Assembly: GCA_023954035.1 (NCBI GenBank)
Contig: JAMLIT010000018.1
Span: 1-64,000 of the forward strand
Reading direction: 5' to 3'
DNA: 64,000 bases
Source of the DNA: Burkholderiaceae bacterium
Lineage (GTDB): Bacteria > Pseudomonadota > Gammaproteobacteria > Burkholderiales > Burkholderiaceae_C
Shown here piece after piece: positions 51,131 to 60,545 of the stretch. Position 1 is the stretch's first letter; each line of letters opens with the position of its first letter. The translations under genes and the position numbers were made by a program. The notes under the pieces were generated by a model. That model saw only the letters and a list, made by a program, of their open reading frames with translations, was not told the DNA's origin and did not search any database.

Positions 51131-52744
51131 TCAGTGAGCAGCGGCGACCAGCGCCTGGGTGTAGGGCTCGCGCGGCGTATCGAGCACCTGCGCCACGCTG
51201 CCCGACTCCACCACCACGCCGTCTTTCATCACCAGCACGTCGTGCGCCATGGCGCGCACCACGTCCACGTCGTGCGTGATGAGCACATAGGCCAGGCCCC
51301 GCTCGCGCTGCAGCCGCTGCAGCAGCGCAAGCACTTGCTGCTGGATGGTCACGTCCAGCGCGCTGGTAGGCTCGTCGAGCACGAGCAGACGCGGTTGGAC
51401 GATAAGTGCCCGGGCAATGGCTAGCCGCTGGCGCTGGCCACCGGAGAATTCATGCGGGTAGCGCGCCAACAGGCCAGGGAACTGCTCGTGGCTCAGGCCG
51501 ACTTCGCGCAGCGCGGCTTCGACACGTTGGCGCATTTGCGCCCCCTGCAGCCCCGGCTCGTGCACGCGCAGACCTTCGCCGACGATTTCCTCCACCGTCA
51601 GGCGTGGCGACAGGGACGAGAACGGGTCCTGGAATACCACCTGGATCTGCTGACGCAGGCGCTGATTGGCGTGGGTGTTTCGCACGGCGGGCGCCTGCCA
51701 AGTGCTGCCCGCCACCTCCACGCTGCCCCGGTGCGGCAGCAAGCCGAGCAGCGCCTGCGCCAGCGTGGACTTGCCCGAACCCGACTCCCCCACCACGCCC
51801 AGCGTGCGGCCAGGCAGCAAACCAAGGTCGACGCCCTGCACTGCCACGAACTCGCCTTTTTTGAACCAGCCGCGCACACCCGGCAAGGGCGTGGGGTAGA
51901 CCACGCGCAGGCCGTGCGCGCGCAGCACCGGTTGGGCTTTGGCATCGGGCACGCCCTCTTGCAGGTCACGTTGCGGTTGGCTGGCCAGCAGGCGGCGCGT
52001 GTAGGCTTGCCGGGGGTTGGCAAACACTTCGGTCACGGCGCCCTGCTCCACCAGCACGCCTTGCTCCATCACGGCCACGCGGTCGGCAAAACGGCGCACC
52101 AGGTTCAAATCGTGGGTGATGAGCAGCACCGCCATGCCGGTTTGGCGCTGCAGGTCGGCGAGCAGGTCCAGAATCTGGCCGCGCAGCGTCACGTCGAGGG
52201 CGGTGGTGGGCTCGTCGGCGAGCAGCAGTTGGGGGCGGCTGGCCAGCGCCATGGCAATCATGGCGCGCTGGCGCTGCCCGCCCGAGAGCTGGTGCGGGAA
52301 GGCGGCGGCTCTGCGTGCAGGCTCGGGGATGCCCGTGCTTGAAAGCAATTCGATAGCTGCATTCCAAGACTGGTCGTGCGTCAGCGCCTGTTTCAGCTCC
52401 AAAACCTCGCTGATCTGTCGGCCCACCGTCATCAGCGGATTGAGCGCCGTCATGGGCTCCTGAAAGATCATGGCGATGTCGCCGCCGCGCAGGCCGCGCA
52501 TCTCGCGTTCAGACAACACCAGCAGGTCGCGCCCCTGGAACACCGCACTTCCGCGCACCACCGCATCACCCGCCAGGCGCAGCAGACTGAGCGCCGTAAT
52601 GGTCTTGCCGGAACCCGATTCGCCTACCAAAGCGAGTTTTTCGCCGGGTCCGATGTCGAAATTGACCCCGCGCACCACTTCCTTGGCGCCAAAGCGCACG
52701 GACAGGTCGCGGACTTCGAGCAGAGTTCCAGGCCGATCGGTCAT
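51131..52744 (-). CDS. yejF: Peptide ABC transporter ATPase, two fused nucleotide-binding domains
   Basis: 537 residues from the ATG at 52744 (frame open to 52852). Two ABC modules: first Walker A GESGSGKTITALSLL with signature LSGGQRQRAMIAMA; second GESGSGKSTLAQALLG with FSGGQRQRLAIARA. Walker B segments are LLLADEPTTALD and LLVLDEPTSALD. The fused layout with a late linker is the YejF type, powering uptake of oligopeptides such as microcin C in E. coli. Its start overlaps the yejE stop by 4 bases. Last gene of the locus. Confidence 0.93.
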   Translation of the reverse strand: MTDRPGTLLEVRDLSVRFGAKEVVRGVNFDIGPGEKLALVGESGSGKTITALSLLRLAGDAVVRGSAVFQGRDLLVLSEREMRGLRGGDIAMIFQEPMTALNPLMTVGRQISEVLELKQALTHDQSWNAAIELLSSTGIPEPARRAAAFPHQLSGGQRQRAMIAMALASRPQLLLADEPTTALDVTLRGQILDLLADLQRQTGMAVLLITHDLNLVRRFADRVAVMEQGVLVEQGAVTEVFANPRQAYTRRLLASQPQRDLQEGVPDAKAQPVLRAHGLRVVYPTPLPGVRGWFKKGEFVAVQGVDLGLLPGRTLGVVGESGSGKSTLAQALLGLLPHRGSVEVAGSTWQAPAVRNTHANQRLRQQIQVVFQDPFSSLSPRLTVEEIVGEGLRVHEPGLQGAQMRQRVEAALREVGLSHEQFPGLLARYPHEFSGGQRQRLAIARALIVQPRLLVLDEPTSALDVTIQQQVLALLQRLQRERGLAYVLITHDVDVVRAMAHDVLVMKDGVVVESGSVAQVLDTPREPYTQALVAAAH

Positions 52745-53790
52745 CGGTCGGCCTTTCTTGGGTCGAGCGCGTCCCGAAGCGCATCGCCCATGAAAGTCAG
52801 CAGCAGCAGCGTGACCACCAGCACGGCAAAGGTGGAGAGCGATATCCACCACGCATCGATGTTGTTCTTGCCCTGGCTCAGCAACTCGCCAAGCGAGGGC
52901 GTTCCCGGCGGCACGCCCAGGCCGAGAAAATCCAGCGAGGTCAGCGCCAGGATGGCCGCGCTCATGCGAAACGGCAGGAACGTGACGACGGGCGTCAGGC
53001 TGTTGGGCAGGATGTGGCGCCAGATGATCTGCCAGTTGCCCACGCCCAGCGCGCGCGCAGCCTTGACGTAATCGAGTTGGCGGTTGCGCAGGAACTCGGC
53101 GCGTACATAGTCCGACAGGCCCATCCAGCCAAACAGACTGAGCAAAATGAGCAGCAGGGAAATGCTGGGCGCAAACACGGCGCTGAAGATGATGAGCAGA
53201 TACAGCTCGGGCATGGAGCTCCAGATTTCGATGAAACGCTGGAACGCCAGATCGGTCTTGCCGCCAAAGAAGCCCTGGATGGCGCCCGTCACGATGCCCA
53301 GGAATACGCCCGTCACCGTGAGCGCCAGCGCAAACAGCACGCTGACGCGAAAGCCGTACAGCAGCTGCGCCGCCATATCGCGGCCGCGGTCGTCGGTGCC
53401 CAGCCAGTTGTCCCTGGTGGGACCAGCCGGGTTGGGCGACTTCGCGAAATAATTCAGCGTGTCGGGCCCGTAAGGATTCAGCGTGAACAGCGCCCAGTTG
53501 CTGCCTTCGCTCAGTTTCTTGCGGATGTAGGGGTCGAGGTAATCCGTTTCGGTCAGGAAATCACCGCCGAAGGTCGTCTCCGGGTAGTCCTTGAGCATGG
53601 GAAAATACAGCTGGCCCTCGTAGCGCACGACCAGCGGCCGGTCGTTGCTGACCAGCTCGGCGCCCAGGCTCAGCGCCACCAGCACCACAAAGATCACCAG
53701 GCTCCAAAAGCCCAGGCGGTTGCGCTTGAACCGCAGCCAGGCGCGGCGGCTGGGAGACAGGGATACGGGCGACGCGGGCGCTTCGCTCAT
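52741..53790 (-). CDS. yejE: Peptide ABC transporter permease
   Basis: 349 residues from the ATG at 53790. Membrane permease with N-terminal helix (LGFWSLVIFVVLVALSLGAE), a long periplasmic loop typical of YejE (LVVRYEGQLYFPMLKDYPET), and the cytoplasmic EAA-like loop ARALGVGNWQIIWRHILPNS. Its start overlaps the stop of the PIN toxin gene by four bases (ATGA), so the toxin-antitoxin pair is coupled to it. In the usual layout it would directly follow yejB. Confidence 0.92.
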   Translation of the reverse strand: MSEAPASPVSLSPSRRAWLRFKRNRLGFWSLVIFVVLVALSLGAELVSNDRPLVVRYEGQLYFPMLKDYPETTFGGDFLTETDYLDPYIRKKLSEGSNWALFTLNPYGPDTLNYFAKSPNPAGPTRDNWLGTDDRGRDMAAQLLYGFRVSVLFALALTVTGVFLGIVTGAIQGFFGGKTDLAFQRFIEIWSSMPELYLLIIFSAVFAPSISLLLILLSLFGWMGLSDYVRAEFLRNRQLDYVKAARALGVGNWQIIWRHILPNSLTPVVTFLPFRMSAAILALTSLDFLGLGVPPGTPSLGELLSQGKNNIDAWWISLSTFAVLVVTLLLLTFMGDALRDALDPRKADR

Positions 53791-54191
53791 GGAGTGAAAG
53801 GATTGAGAACAGCAATGCCACAGCCGCCAAAGTCGCGCACGTTGCGGGTGACCAAGGTGAGTGCGTGGATTTGGGCAGTGGCGGCAATCAGCATGTCGGC
53901 CTGCTCGCGCACCTGCCCTAGCACCGCCATCTGTGCGCGCATTTCTCCCGCTCGGCGGGCGATGCTTTCGGTTACGGGCAAGACGGTGACGCGCTGCATG
54001 AAGCGCGCAAACCAGTCCATCTTGGCAGCGCTGGGTCGCCACTGCAGCCCGAACACAATTTCATCGACCGTGATGGCGCTCACGACAAACGCAATGCCGC
54101 TGGGCTCCAAGCGGCCGCTCCACTGCACCACGCCCGCATGGGGGCGCGGGCGCATCAGTTCGCTGACGACGTTGGTATCGACAAGGTACAC
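53787..54191 (-). CDS. PIN-domain (VapC/FitB-like) toxin
   Basis: 134 residues, normal size. Acidic metal-site residues of a PIN nuclease are all visible: Asp5 in YLVDTNVVSEL, Glu44 in TVDEIVFGL, Asp99 in QADMLIAATA and Asp120 (with Asn117) in TRNVRDFG. Toxins of this group cut RNA, often tRNA, when their antitoxin decays. It follows the Phd-like antitoxin gene and overlaps the yejE start by four bases. Inserted in the middle of a transporter operon. Confidence 0.9.
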   Translation of the reverse strand: MYLVDTNVVSELMRPRPHAGVVQWSGRLEPSGIAFVVSAITVDEIVFGLQWRPSAAKMDWFARFMQRVTVLPVTESIARRAGEMRAQMAVLGQVREQADMLIAATAQIHALTLVTRNVRDFGGCGIAVLNPFTP

Positions 54192-54197
54192 GCGGCT

Positions 54198-54515
54198 TTA
54201 GTCTTTCCTGGCACTGTCCGTTGGCTCGTCCCAGTAATGGGGGTCGTCCACCATGGCGTTGTAGCGCGTGGTGCGGGGCGGAATTTCGATCCCATCCTGG
54301 CCGTCAGCAGCCAGCAACGCACGTATTTCATCAAACTGCTGTGCCAACTTCGGCCTGTCACGCTCCGCGCGCCAACGCTCAAAATCGGCAAAATCCTGGG
54401 CAGAGATCATCACCGCCACGGGCTTGTCGCGGTTGTAAATGGCCTGCGGTTCTTCCGCGGTAAGGCGCACCACCTCGGAGAACTGCTGTTTGGCACTGGC
54501 AATGTTCCATGTCAT
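54198..54515 (-). CDS. Phd/YefM-family antitoxin
   Basis: 105 residues from the ATG at 54515 (frame open to 54560), with GGAGG upstream. Begins MTWNIASAKQQFSEVVRLTA, the DNA-binding Phd/YefM fold, with AVMISAQDFADFERW typical of the family; the acidic C-terminal tail (GQDGIEIPPRTTRYNAMVDD) would wrap the toxin. It probably also represses its own promoter. The ATG is six bases before the toxin's and the pair sits between yejB and yejE. Confidence 0.88.
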   Translation of the reverse strand: MTWNIASAKQQFSEVVRLTAEEPQAIYNRDKPVAVMISAQDFADFERWRAERDRPKLAQQFDEIRALLAADGQDGIEIPPRTTRYNAMVDDPHYWDEPTDSARKD

Positions 54516-54586
54516 GACGGCCTCCTGATGGTAGTCATTCAACATGGACATTATATCCATGCAAAATGTCCAACATCAAGCACATC

Positions 54587-55618
54587 TCAGTCGAACTTGA
54601 CACGCGGATCCACCCATACGTAGCACAGGTCAGAGATCAGCTTGGTGACCAAGCCAATCAGTGTGAACAGATACAGCGTACCCAGCACCACCGGGTAGTC
54701 GCGCCGAATCACGCTCTCGTAGCTGAGCAGGCCCAGGCCATCGAGTGAAAACAGGGTCTCGATCAGCAAGGAACCCGTAAAGAACGCGCCAATAAACGCC
54801 GCGGGAAAGCCGGTGATGATGGGAATCAGCGCATTGCGAAACACGTGCTTCCAAAGCACCTGGCGCTCGCTCAAGCCTTTGGCGCGCGCCGTCAGCACGT
54901 ACTGCTTGCGGATTTCTTCCAGAAAAGCGTTCTTGGTCAGCATGGCCGTCACCGCGAAACTGCCCAGCACCATGGCGATGATCGGCAAAGTAATGTGCCA
55001 AAGGTAGTCCGCGATGCGAGCGCCCCAGCTCAGCTCCTCCCAGTTGCTCGACGTCAGCCCGCGCAAAGGAAACCATTGCAACTGGCCCCCGAAAATGACC
55101 AGCAGCGCCACGCCCAGAACGAAACCGGGAATGGCGTAGCCCACGAGGATGAGCAGCGTCGTCACGAGGTCAAAACGCGAACCCGCCCGCACCGCCTTGG
55201 CCACGCCCAGCGGCACGGCGACCAGGTAGCTGATGAAGAAAGTCCACAGGCCCAGGCTGATGGAGACCGGAAGCTTTTCCTTGACCAATTGCCAGACGTC
55301 CTTGTTCTGGAAAAAGCTGCGCCCCAGGTCGAAACGCGCGAACTGACCCAGCATCTGCATGAAGCGCTCGTGCGGCGGCTTGTCGAAGCCGTACAGGGCC
55401 TTGATTTGTTCGAGGCGCTTGGGGTCCACGCCCTGCGCGCCGCGGTAAGCCATGCCGCCGCCTTCGGCCCCCGCCCGCCCGGCCCCTGCCTTGGCTTCGG
55501 CCAGGTACTGCTCCACCGGCCCGCCGGGCACAAACTGCACCACAGCAAACGTGAGCAACAGCACGCCCAGCAGCGTGGGCAGCATGAGCAGGATGCGTTT
55601 GAGAATGTAGGCAAACAT
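54587..55618 (-). CDS. yejB: Peptide ABC transporter permease
   Basis: 343 residues. N-terminal helix (ILKRILLMLPTLLGVLLLTF), a periplasmic region with a Gly/Ala-rich loop (AKAGAGRAGAEGGGMAYRG) and about five further helices; FFTGSLLIETLFSLDGLGLLSY and the EAA-like ARAKGLSERQVLWKHVFRNAL are typical of the DppB/YejB type. Pairs with YejE in the membrane. The toxin-antitoxin genes follow it where yejE would usually start. Confidence 0.93.
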   Translation of the reverse strand: MFAYILKRILLMLPTLLGVLLLTFAVVQFVPGGPVEQYLAEAKAGAGRAGAEGGGMAYRGAQGVDPKRLEQIKALYGFDKPPHERFMQMLGQFARFDLGRSFFQNKDVWQLVKEKLPVSISLGLWTFFISYLVAVPLGVAKAVRAGSRFDLVTTLLILVGYAIPGFVLGVALLVIFGGQLQWFPLRGLTSSNWEELSWGARIADYLWHITLPIIAMVLGSFAVTAMLTKNAFLEEIRKQYVLTARAKGLSERQVLWKHVFRNALIPIITGFPAAFIGAFFTGSLLIETLFSLDGLGLLSYESVIRRDYPVVLGTLYLFTLIGLVTKLISDLCYVWVDPRVKFD

Positions 55619-55639
55619 GCGATCTTCCAGCGTCGCCTT

Positions 55640-56791
55640 CTACACGGCGTCTTTCAAGTTTGACATGCGCGCAATGCGCCGACCAGATATGCGCCGATGC
55701 AGGGGAGCTTCCACCCAACGGTACGTGATCCTAGCCAATATCACCGACAAAACTATATAAATGCCAAGCGAAATCCAAGGATTTTCTTCCACCAACTTCT
55801 GCAGTTCCGGATGGTATCTCATTGTTTTCTCAAAAAACAATAATACCAAGGCATGCCATAAATAACATTGATAGCTTAAGGCAGCAACCCACGACGTCAC
55901 AGAGTGCCAAATTCTCCATTTCTTCCAATTGATCTTCAATACATGGTAGGTCAGCGCTACCGACGCCACCGGCGCGAGAGAAACCAGGGAAAGCAAGGCG
56001 GCGACAGAATTGACACGGGTTAAATCCACTTCGTCCACCCGTAGACTGGGAACCACCAGAGCGCAAATTAACGGCATGCCGATAGCGGAAACAATTCCGA
56101 TCAACCTGACATGGGACCACGACCGGTTTTCACTGTAGAGCTTGTAAAGCCAAGCACCAAGGATGAGCGCGATAAAATTGAAGCTGGAAAACTGATATAC
56201 ATCCAAGAGCGCCGAAAGCCGAACAGCCTGTGACTCCGGCAAGGAAAGCACCCAGAGCCCATGCACCGCGAAGCTGACGAGTCCAATGATTGTCACAAAG
56301 AACGAAGAAAGCAGCTTATATCCCCATTGAAATAAAAGCGGCGCGACAAGATAAAACTGCATCTCTACTGCGAGGCTCCAAAGATGGCCCGATACGCGAG
56401 AAGAAATTGACCACGCAACATTCTGAAAACCAGCCAAATGCAATAGCCAAATACCTGGTTCTTCGACCGAATTCAGTCCTCCGAATATGAGCACCGCCAA
56501 TGCATAAGTCGGGTAGATTTTGCCCAGACGATTGCGATAGAACTTGCGCGTCGGTATGGCGTAAGCAAATTGTCTTGTGATCAAAAATCCGCTGAGTACG
56601 AGAAACAGCGGGACCCCGAAGTTGGTTGCGACCACCAGCCAGAGCAACGTTCCCAACGCGCCTGGAAAGTGCGGCAAGAACATCATTGCCCCATGCGCGA
56701 GAAGCACATGAAAGATGGCTACCGAGCGCAAAGTATCCAGACCGGCGATCCGATCGTGGCCAATCCCTGATTGCGAAGGCAAAGATGTCAC
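55640..56791 (-). CDS. Acyltransferase 3 family membrane protein, AT-richer insert
   Basis: 383 residues with about ten membrane helices. N-terminal IAGLDTLRSVAIFHVLLAHG matches the R-x10-H-like region of acyltransferase family 3 (PF01757, OafA/NodX type); VSGHLWSLAVEMQFYLVAPL is the second family block. Such enzymes O-acetylate surface polysaccharides or other envelope molecules. Its DNA is visibly richer in A/T than its neighbours, roughly half GC by eye, suggesting horizontal gain. It lies inside a transporter locus, between yejA and yejB. Confidence 0.9.
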   Translation of the reverse strand: MTSLPSQSGIGHDRIAGLDTLRSVAIFHVLLAHGAMMFLPHFPGALGTLLWLVVATNFGVPLFLVLSGFLITRQFAYAIPTRKFYRNRLGKIYPTYALAVLIFGGLNSVEEPGIWLLHLAGFQNVAWSISSRVSGHLWSLAVEMQFYLVAPLLFQWGYKLLSSFFVTIIGLVSFAVHGLWVLSLPESQAVRLSALLDVYQFSSFNFIALILGAWLYKLYSENRSWSHVRLIGIVSAIGMPLICALVVPSLRVDEVDLTRVNSVAALLSLVSLAPVASVALTYHVLKINWKKWRIWHSVTSWVAALSYQCYLWHALVLLFFEKTMRYHPELQKLVEENPWISLGIYIVLSVILARITYRWVEAPLHRRISGRRIARMSNLKDAV

Positions 56792-56865
56792 AGGCTGCGG
56801 CGTGCGTTATCTGCTGCGCGGACGGTTCGGCGCTGCCGATAGCAAGCAAATGGCAGCAAAACACC

Positions 56866-58668
56866 TCATCTCACCCGCGCCCACCAAGTGTCGATCACCC
56901 AGGTCTCCCCCGGTGAATACGGCGGCACCACCTCCGGCTTGGCCAACCGCCACGCGTTGTACGCCATGCGGTGCGTACCCGCGGTCCATTGCGGAATCAG
57001 GTAGTGGCTTGCGACGATGATGCGCTCGAGTGCGTGACAGGCTGGCAGCAGTTGTGCTTGCGTCTTGGCGCTGGTCATGGCGCGAATCATCGCGTCCACG
57101 GCCGGGTTCTTCACCCCGGCAAAGTTGCCCGAATCCTCCGTCTCAGCGGCCTTGCTGCCGAACAGATCGGCAAATTCCTGGCCGGGGTTGTTCGTTCCCT
57201 GGTAGGCAATGGACGTGATGTCGAAATCGAATTTCTGCAGCCGCTGCTGATAGAGCGCGAAATCGACCGAGCGAAAGCGCAACGTGATGCCGAGCTTCTC
57301 CAGGTTGCGCATCCAGGGCGAGACGGTGCGCACACCGCCTTCGTTGCTGTCCATGTATTCCAGCACCAGGGCTTGCCCCTGCGCATTGCGCAGCGCGCCG
57401 TCTTTCACCGCCCACCCCGCTTCATTGAGCAGGGCCTTGGCGCGGCGCAGGTTGTCCCGCAGGCTGTGCTCGCCGTCGGTCCGCGGGGGTTGAGGAATGG
57501 GGCCGAAGGCCGCTTGTGGAATGTGCTCGCGCCAAGGCGTCATCAGGGCGAGTTCGTCTGGAGAAGGGCTGCCGTGCGTCTCGCAAGCGGTGTTGCCGAA
57601 CAGGCCGTGCACCCGCTGGTAAGAGCCGTAGAACAGCTGACGGTTCATCCACTCATAGTCGATCGCCAGGCCCAGGGCTTCGCGCACGCGGGCGTCTGAG
57701 AGGAAAGGTCGGCGGGTGTTGAGTACGTAGCTTTGAAACCCAGAGGGCAGCTTGTGCGCGAATTCTCCTTTCACCAGTTCGCCGGTATCGAACTTCTTGC
57801 CATTGACCCGCCGGGCCCAGTCGCCCGCGCTGAAAAAGCGCATCAGGTCGAATTCGCCCGCTTTCAAGGCTTCTAGGCGGGCCGTGGCATCCTTGTAGAT
57901 CTTGACCTCGATGCGATCGAAGTTGTTTTGTCCTCGGCGCACATTCAAGTCGCGCGCCCAGTATTTCGGGTCGCGGACGTAGACGATGTCCTTGCCGAAT
58001 TTCACCGGACCGATCCTGTACGGCCCGCTGCCGATGGGAATGTCGGTCACCACCTGGTCGAAGGGCTTGGGCTTGCCGCCTTCCGCACCCCAGGCCCGGC
58101 TGAAGATCGGCAGGCCGCCGACCGTCAGCGGCAATTCGCGGTTGGGCCTGTGGAAGCGAAAACGCACGCTGCGCTCGCCCAAGACGTCCACCCCTGCGAC
58201 GTCTATGAGCAAGGTTTTGTAGGACGGCGAGGTGTGCGGCCCCACGAGCGTTTCGTAGGTGTACGCCACGTCCTGCGCGAGCACGGGGTCACCGTTATGA
58301 AAGCGCGCCTGGGGCCGGAGGCGAAAGGTGACGGAGAGGCCATCGGCTGCCACGCTCACATCATCGGCCAACAATCCATAGCCGGTGGCTGTTTCATCCA
58401 GCGAGCCCGTGAGCAAAGTGTCGAACATCAGATCGCTCAAGTAGGCAGGCGCCGAACCGCGCATGGTGAACGGGTTGTATTTGTCGAATGTGGAGGTGCG
58501 CTGGTTGCTGACCAGGCGCAGCGCACCCCCCTTGGGTGCCGAAGCATTCACGTAAGCGAACTGCGAAAAGCCGGGCGGGTACAGCGGCTCGCCCCACAAG
58601 GCATACGCATGCGCGGACCAGGCAGGCAGCGATAACCATAGGAAAGGGAGGAGCAGCCAGAGTCGCAT
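56866..58668 (-). CDS. yejA: Periplasmic peptide-binding protein
   Basis: 600 residues from the ATG at 58668, giving the signal peptide [21 protein letters not shown]; the open frame to 59127 lies antisense to fabI. Family 5 extracellular solute-binding protein: [50 protein letters not shown] and [20 protein letters not shown]-like segments ([18 protein letters not shown]). Captures oligopeptides for the YejBEF system. It is first in order, separated from yejB by the acyltransferase gene. Confidence 0.92.
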   Translation of the reverse strand: MRLWLLLPFLWLSLPAWSAHAYALWGEPLYPPGFSQFAYVNASAPKGGALRLVSNQRTSTFDKYNPFTMRGSAPAYLSDLMFDTLLTGSLDETATGYGLLADDVSVAADGLSVTFRLRPQARFHNGDPVLAQDVAYTYETLVGPHTSPSYKTLLIDVAGVDVLGERSVRFRFHRPNRELPLTVGGLPIFSRAWGAEGGKPKPFDQVVTDIPIGSGPYRIGPVKFGKDIVYVRDPKYWARDLNVRRGQNNFDRIEVKIYKDATARLEALKAGEFDLMRFFSAGDWARRVNGKKFDTGELVKGEFAHKLPSGFQSYVLNTRRPFLSDARVREALGLAIDYEWMNRQLFYGSYQRVHGLFGNTACETHGSPSPDELALMTPWREHIPQAAFGPIPQPPRTDGEHSLRDNLRRAKALLNEAGWAVKDGALRNAQGQALVLEYMDSNEGGVRTVSPWMRNLEKLGITLRFRSVDFALYQQRLQKFDFDITSIAYQGTNNPGQEFADLFGSKAAETEDSGNFAGVKNPAVDAMIRAMTSAKTQAQLLPACHALERIIVASHYLIPQWTAGTHRMAYNAWRLAKPEVVPPYSPGETWVIDTWWARVR

Positions 58669-58776
58669 GCGAGAATTCTGCACCACGCTGGCACCGTCGC
58701 CTCTTGGCCGGCACCTGACCCCACCCCTCGACCAGACCAGCGCATACCTCCACTCATTTTCCGACAGGAGAACCAC

Positions 58777-59565
58777 ATGGGATTTCTCACAGGCAAGAAG
58801 CTGCTGATCACCGGCGTGCTGTCCAATCGCTCCATCGCCTACGGCATTGCGCGCGCCTGCCACCAGCAGGGCGCCGAACTGGCCTTCAGCTACGTCGGCG
58901 AGCGCTTCAGGGACCGCATCACCGATTTCGCGGCCGAGTTCGACTCCACGCTGGTGTTCGACTGCGATGTCGCCAGCGACGAGCAGATCGAGCGCATGTT
59001 CAAGGACCTCTCGGGCCCCTGGCCGACGTTCGACGGCTTCGTGCACAGCATCGGCTTTGCTCCGCGCGAAGCGATTGCCGGCGACTTCCTCGAAGGTCTT
59101 TCGCGCGAAGGCTTTCGCGTGGCGCACGACATCAGCGCCTACAGCTTTCCGGCGATGGCCAAGGCCGCCCTGCCCTACCTGAACGACAAGTCCGCGCTGC
59201 TGACGCTGTCGTACCTGGGCGCGCTGCGCACCATCCCCAACTACAACACCATGGGTCTGGCCAAGGCCAGCCTGGAGGCGAGCGTGCGCTACCTGGCCGA
59301 AGCGCTGGGCCCCAAGGGCATGCGTGTCAACGGCATCAGCGCCGGGCCGATCAAGACGCTGGCCGCCAGCGGCATCAAGGATTTCGGCAAGCTGCTGGCC
59401 GGCATGGCCGGCGCCTCGCCGCTGCGCCGCAACGTGACCATCGAAGACGTGGGCAACGTCGCCGCCTTTCTGATGAGCGACCTGGCCAGCGGCATGACGG
59501 CCGAGATCACCTACGTGGACGGCGGGTTCAGCCAGACGGCAGGGATCAGCCGCGACATGGTGTAG
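58777..59565 (+). CDS. fabI: Enoyl-ACP reductase (NADH)
   Basis: 262 residues. Last step of each fatty-acid elongation cycle. [16 protein letters not shown] is the FabI-type NAD-binding loop, SIGFAP follows, and the Tyr-x6-Lys pair is in [12 protein letters not shown]-terminal [12 protein letters not shown] and VDGGF are typical. ATG 58777 is preceded by GACAGGAGAACCAC. It is the target of triclosan in other bacteria. Divergent from yejA. Confidence 0.97.
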   Translation: MGFLTGKKLLITGVLSNRSIAYGIARACHQQGAELAFSYVGERFRDRITDFAAEFDSTLVFDCDVASDEQIERMFKDLSGPWPTFDGFVHSIGFAPREAIAGDFLEGLSREGFRVAHDISAYSFPAMAKAALPYLNDKSALLTLSYLGALRTIPNYNTMGLAKASLEASVRYLAEALGPKGMRVNGISAGPIKTLAASGIKDFGKLLAGMAGASPLRRNVTIEDVGNVAAFLMSDLASGMTAEITYVDGGFSQTAGISRDMV

Positions 59566-59567
59566 GC

Positions 59568-59638
59568 GTCAAATTAAAGGTCAAATCGGCCTCTAGCGCT
59601 TGATTCATATACGCAAAAAGCTCTTATTTTTGTAGCAA
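59568..59638 (-). repeat. Dispersed ATAAGCGC repeat, copy 12
   Basis: On the - strand: GCTACAAAAATAAGAGCTTT, TTGCGTATATGAATCAAGCG, CTAGAGGCC and T-rich tail. It fills the fabI-ligase gap and ends one base before the ligase ATG, leaving no room for an independent ribosome-binding site. Confidence 0.75.
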
Positions 59639-59639
59639 A

Positions 59640-60488
59640 ATGCACAGACGGGAGGCGCTCTTTCTGTGTGCGCTGGCGCTGCGCGCACCCGCCCAGGCCG
59701 GGGAACCTCCGGCCCTTCTGCTGGCGAGCATCTACCACCCCGGCCTGGACCTGTCCGACTATTGGGTGAGCGAAAAATACGACGGCGTGCGCGGCTATTG
59801 GGACGGCCAGCGCCTGCGCACCCGAACCGGCGAGGCCATCGCAGCACCCGCCTGGTTCACCGCCGGCTGGCCAGGGACGGCGATGGACGGCGAGCTGTGG
59901 GCCGGAAGGGGCCAATTTGCGCAGGCCCAGTCCACCGCTCGCAGTGGCGATGCAGGCGACGCCGCCTGGCGCCAGATGCGCTATATGGTGTTTGACTTGC
60001 CTGCGCACCCTGGCACGTTCGACGAGCGTTTGCCCGAGCTGCAAAAAGCCGTGGCCGGCATCCGTCAGCCCTGGGTGCAAGCGGTCGCACAACGCCGTGT
60101 CCGCAGCCACGAAGCACTGCATGCCTTGCTTCTGCGCACTGTCCGTGCCGGTGGCGAGGGGTTGATGCTGCACCGTGGTGCATCCACCTACCGCGCGGGC
60201 CGCGGCGAAGACCTCCTCAAGGTCAAGACGCACGACGACGCCGAAGCCCGCGTGGTAGCGCACCTGGCGGGCAAAGGCAAACACGCTGGCAGGATGGGGG
60301 CGCTGCTGCTCGAAATGCCCAATGGCCAGCGCTTCAAGCTCGGCGCCGGTTTCAGTGACTTGGACCGCGCGACACCGCCCCCGCTAGGCAGTTGGGTGAC
60401 CTACCGCTTTCTCGGCACGCACGAAAGCGGGCTTCCACGCTTTGCCAGCTTTGTGCGGGTGCGCAAGGACATGTCGGCCGCGCAATAA
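59640..60488 (+). CDS. ligE: Secreted ATP-dependent DNA ligase (LigE type)
   Basis: 282 residues. N-terminal signal-like region (MHRREALFLCALALRAPAQA) followed directly by the minimal ligase core. Motif I SEKYDGVRGYWDG gives the adenylated Lys46, motif III region MDGELW, motif IV EGLMLH, motif V LLKVKTHDD; a C-terminal OB-like part contains GAGFSDLDRA and SWVTYRFLG. No DNA-binding domain at the N-terminus. LigE enzymes act in the periplasm and have been linked to DNA uptake or extracellular DNA. ATG 59640 lacks a clear ribosome-binding site because a repeat abuts it. Confidence 0.9.
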   Translation: MHRREALFLCALALRAPAQAGEPPALLLASIYHPGLDLSDYWVSEKYDGVRGYWDGQRLRTRTGEAIAAPAWFTAGWPGTAMDGELWAGRGQFAQAQSTARSGDAGDAAWRQMRYMVFDLPAHPGTFDERLPELQKAVAGIRQPWVQAVAQRRVRSHEALHALLLRTVRAGGEGLMLHRGASTYRAGRGEDLLKVKTHDDAEARVVAHLAGKGKHAGRMGALLLEMPNGQRFKLGAGFSDLDRATPPPLGSWVTYRFLGTHESGLPRFASFVRVRKDMSAAQ

Positions 60489-60545
60489 GACCGCGCTCCG
60501 CCGGTACTGCCCAGGCTCAGGACTAATTTGTGCAGTTCAGTGGTT

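Noticed and set aside
52340-52368. Possible repeat copy within yejF (AATTCGATAGCTGCATT)
   Set aside because: Only the AATAGCT-like piece is present. The ATAAGCGC core and TAGAGCC end are absent.
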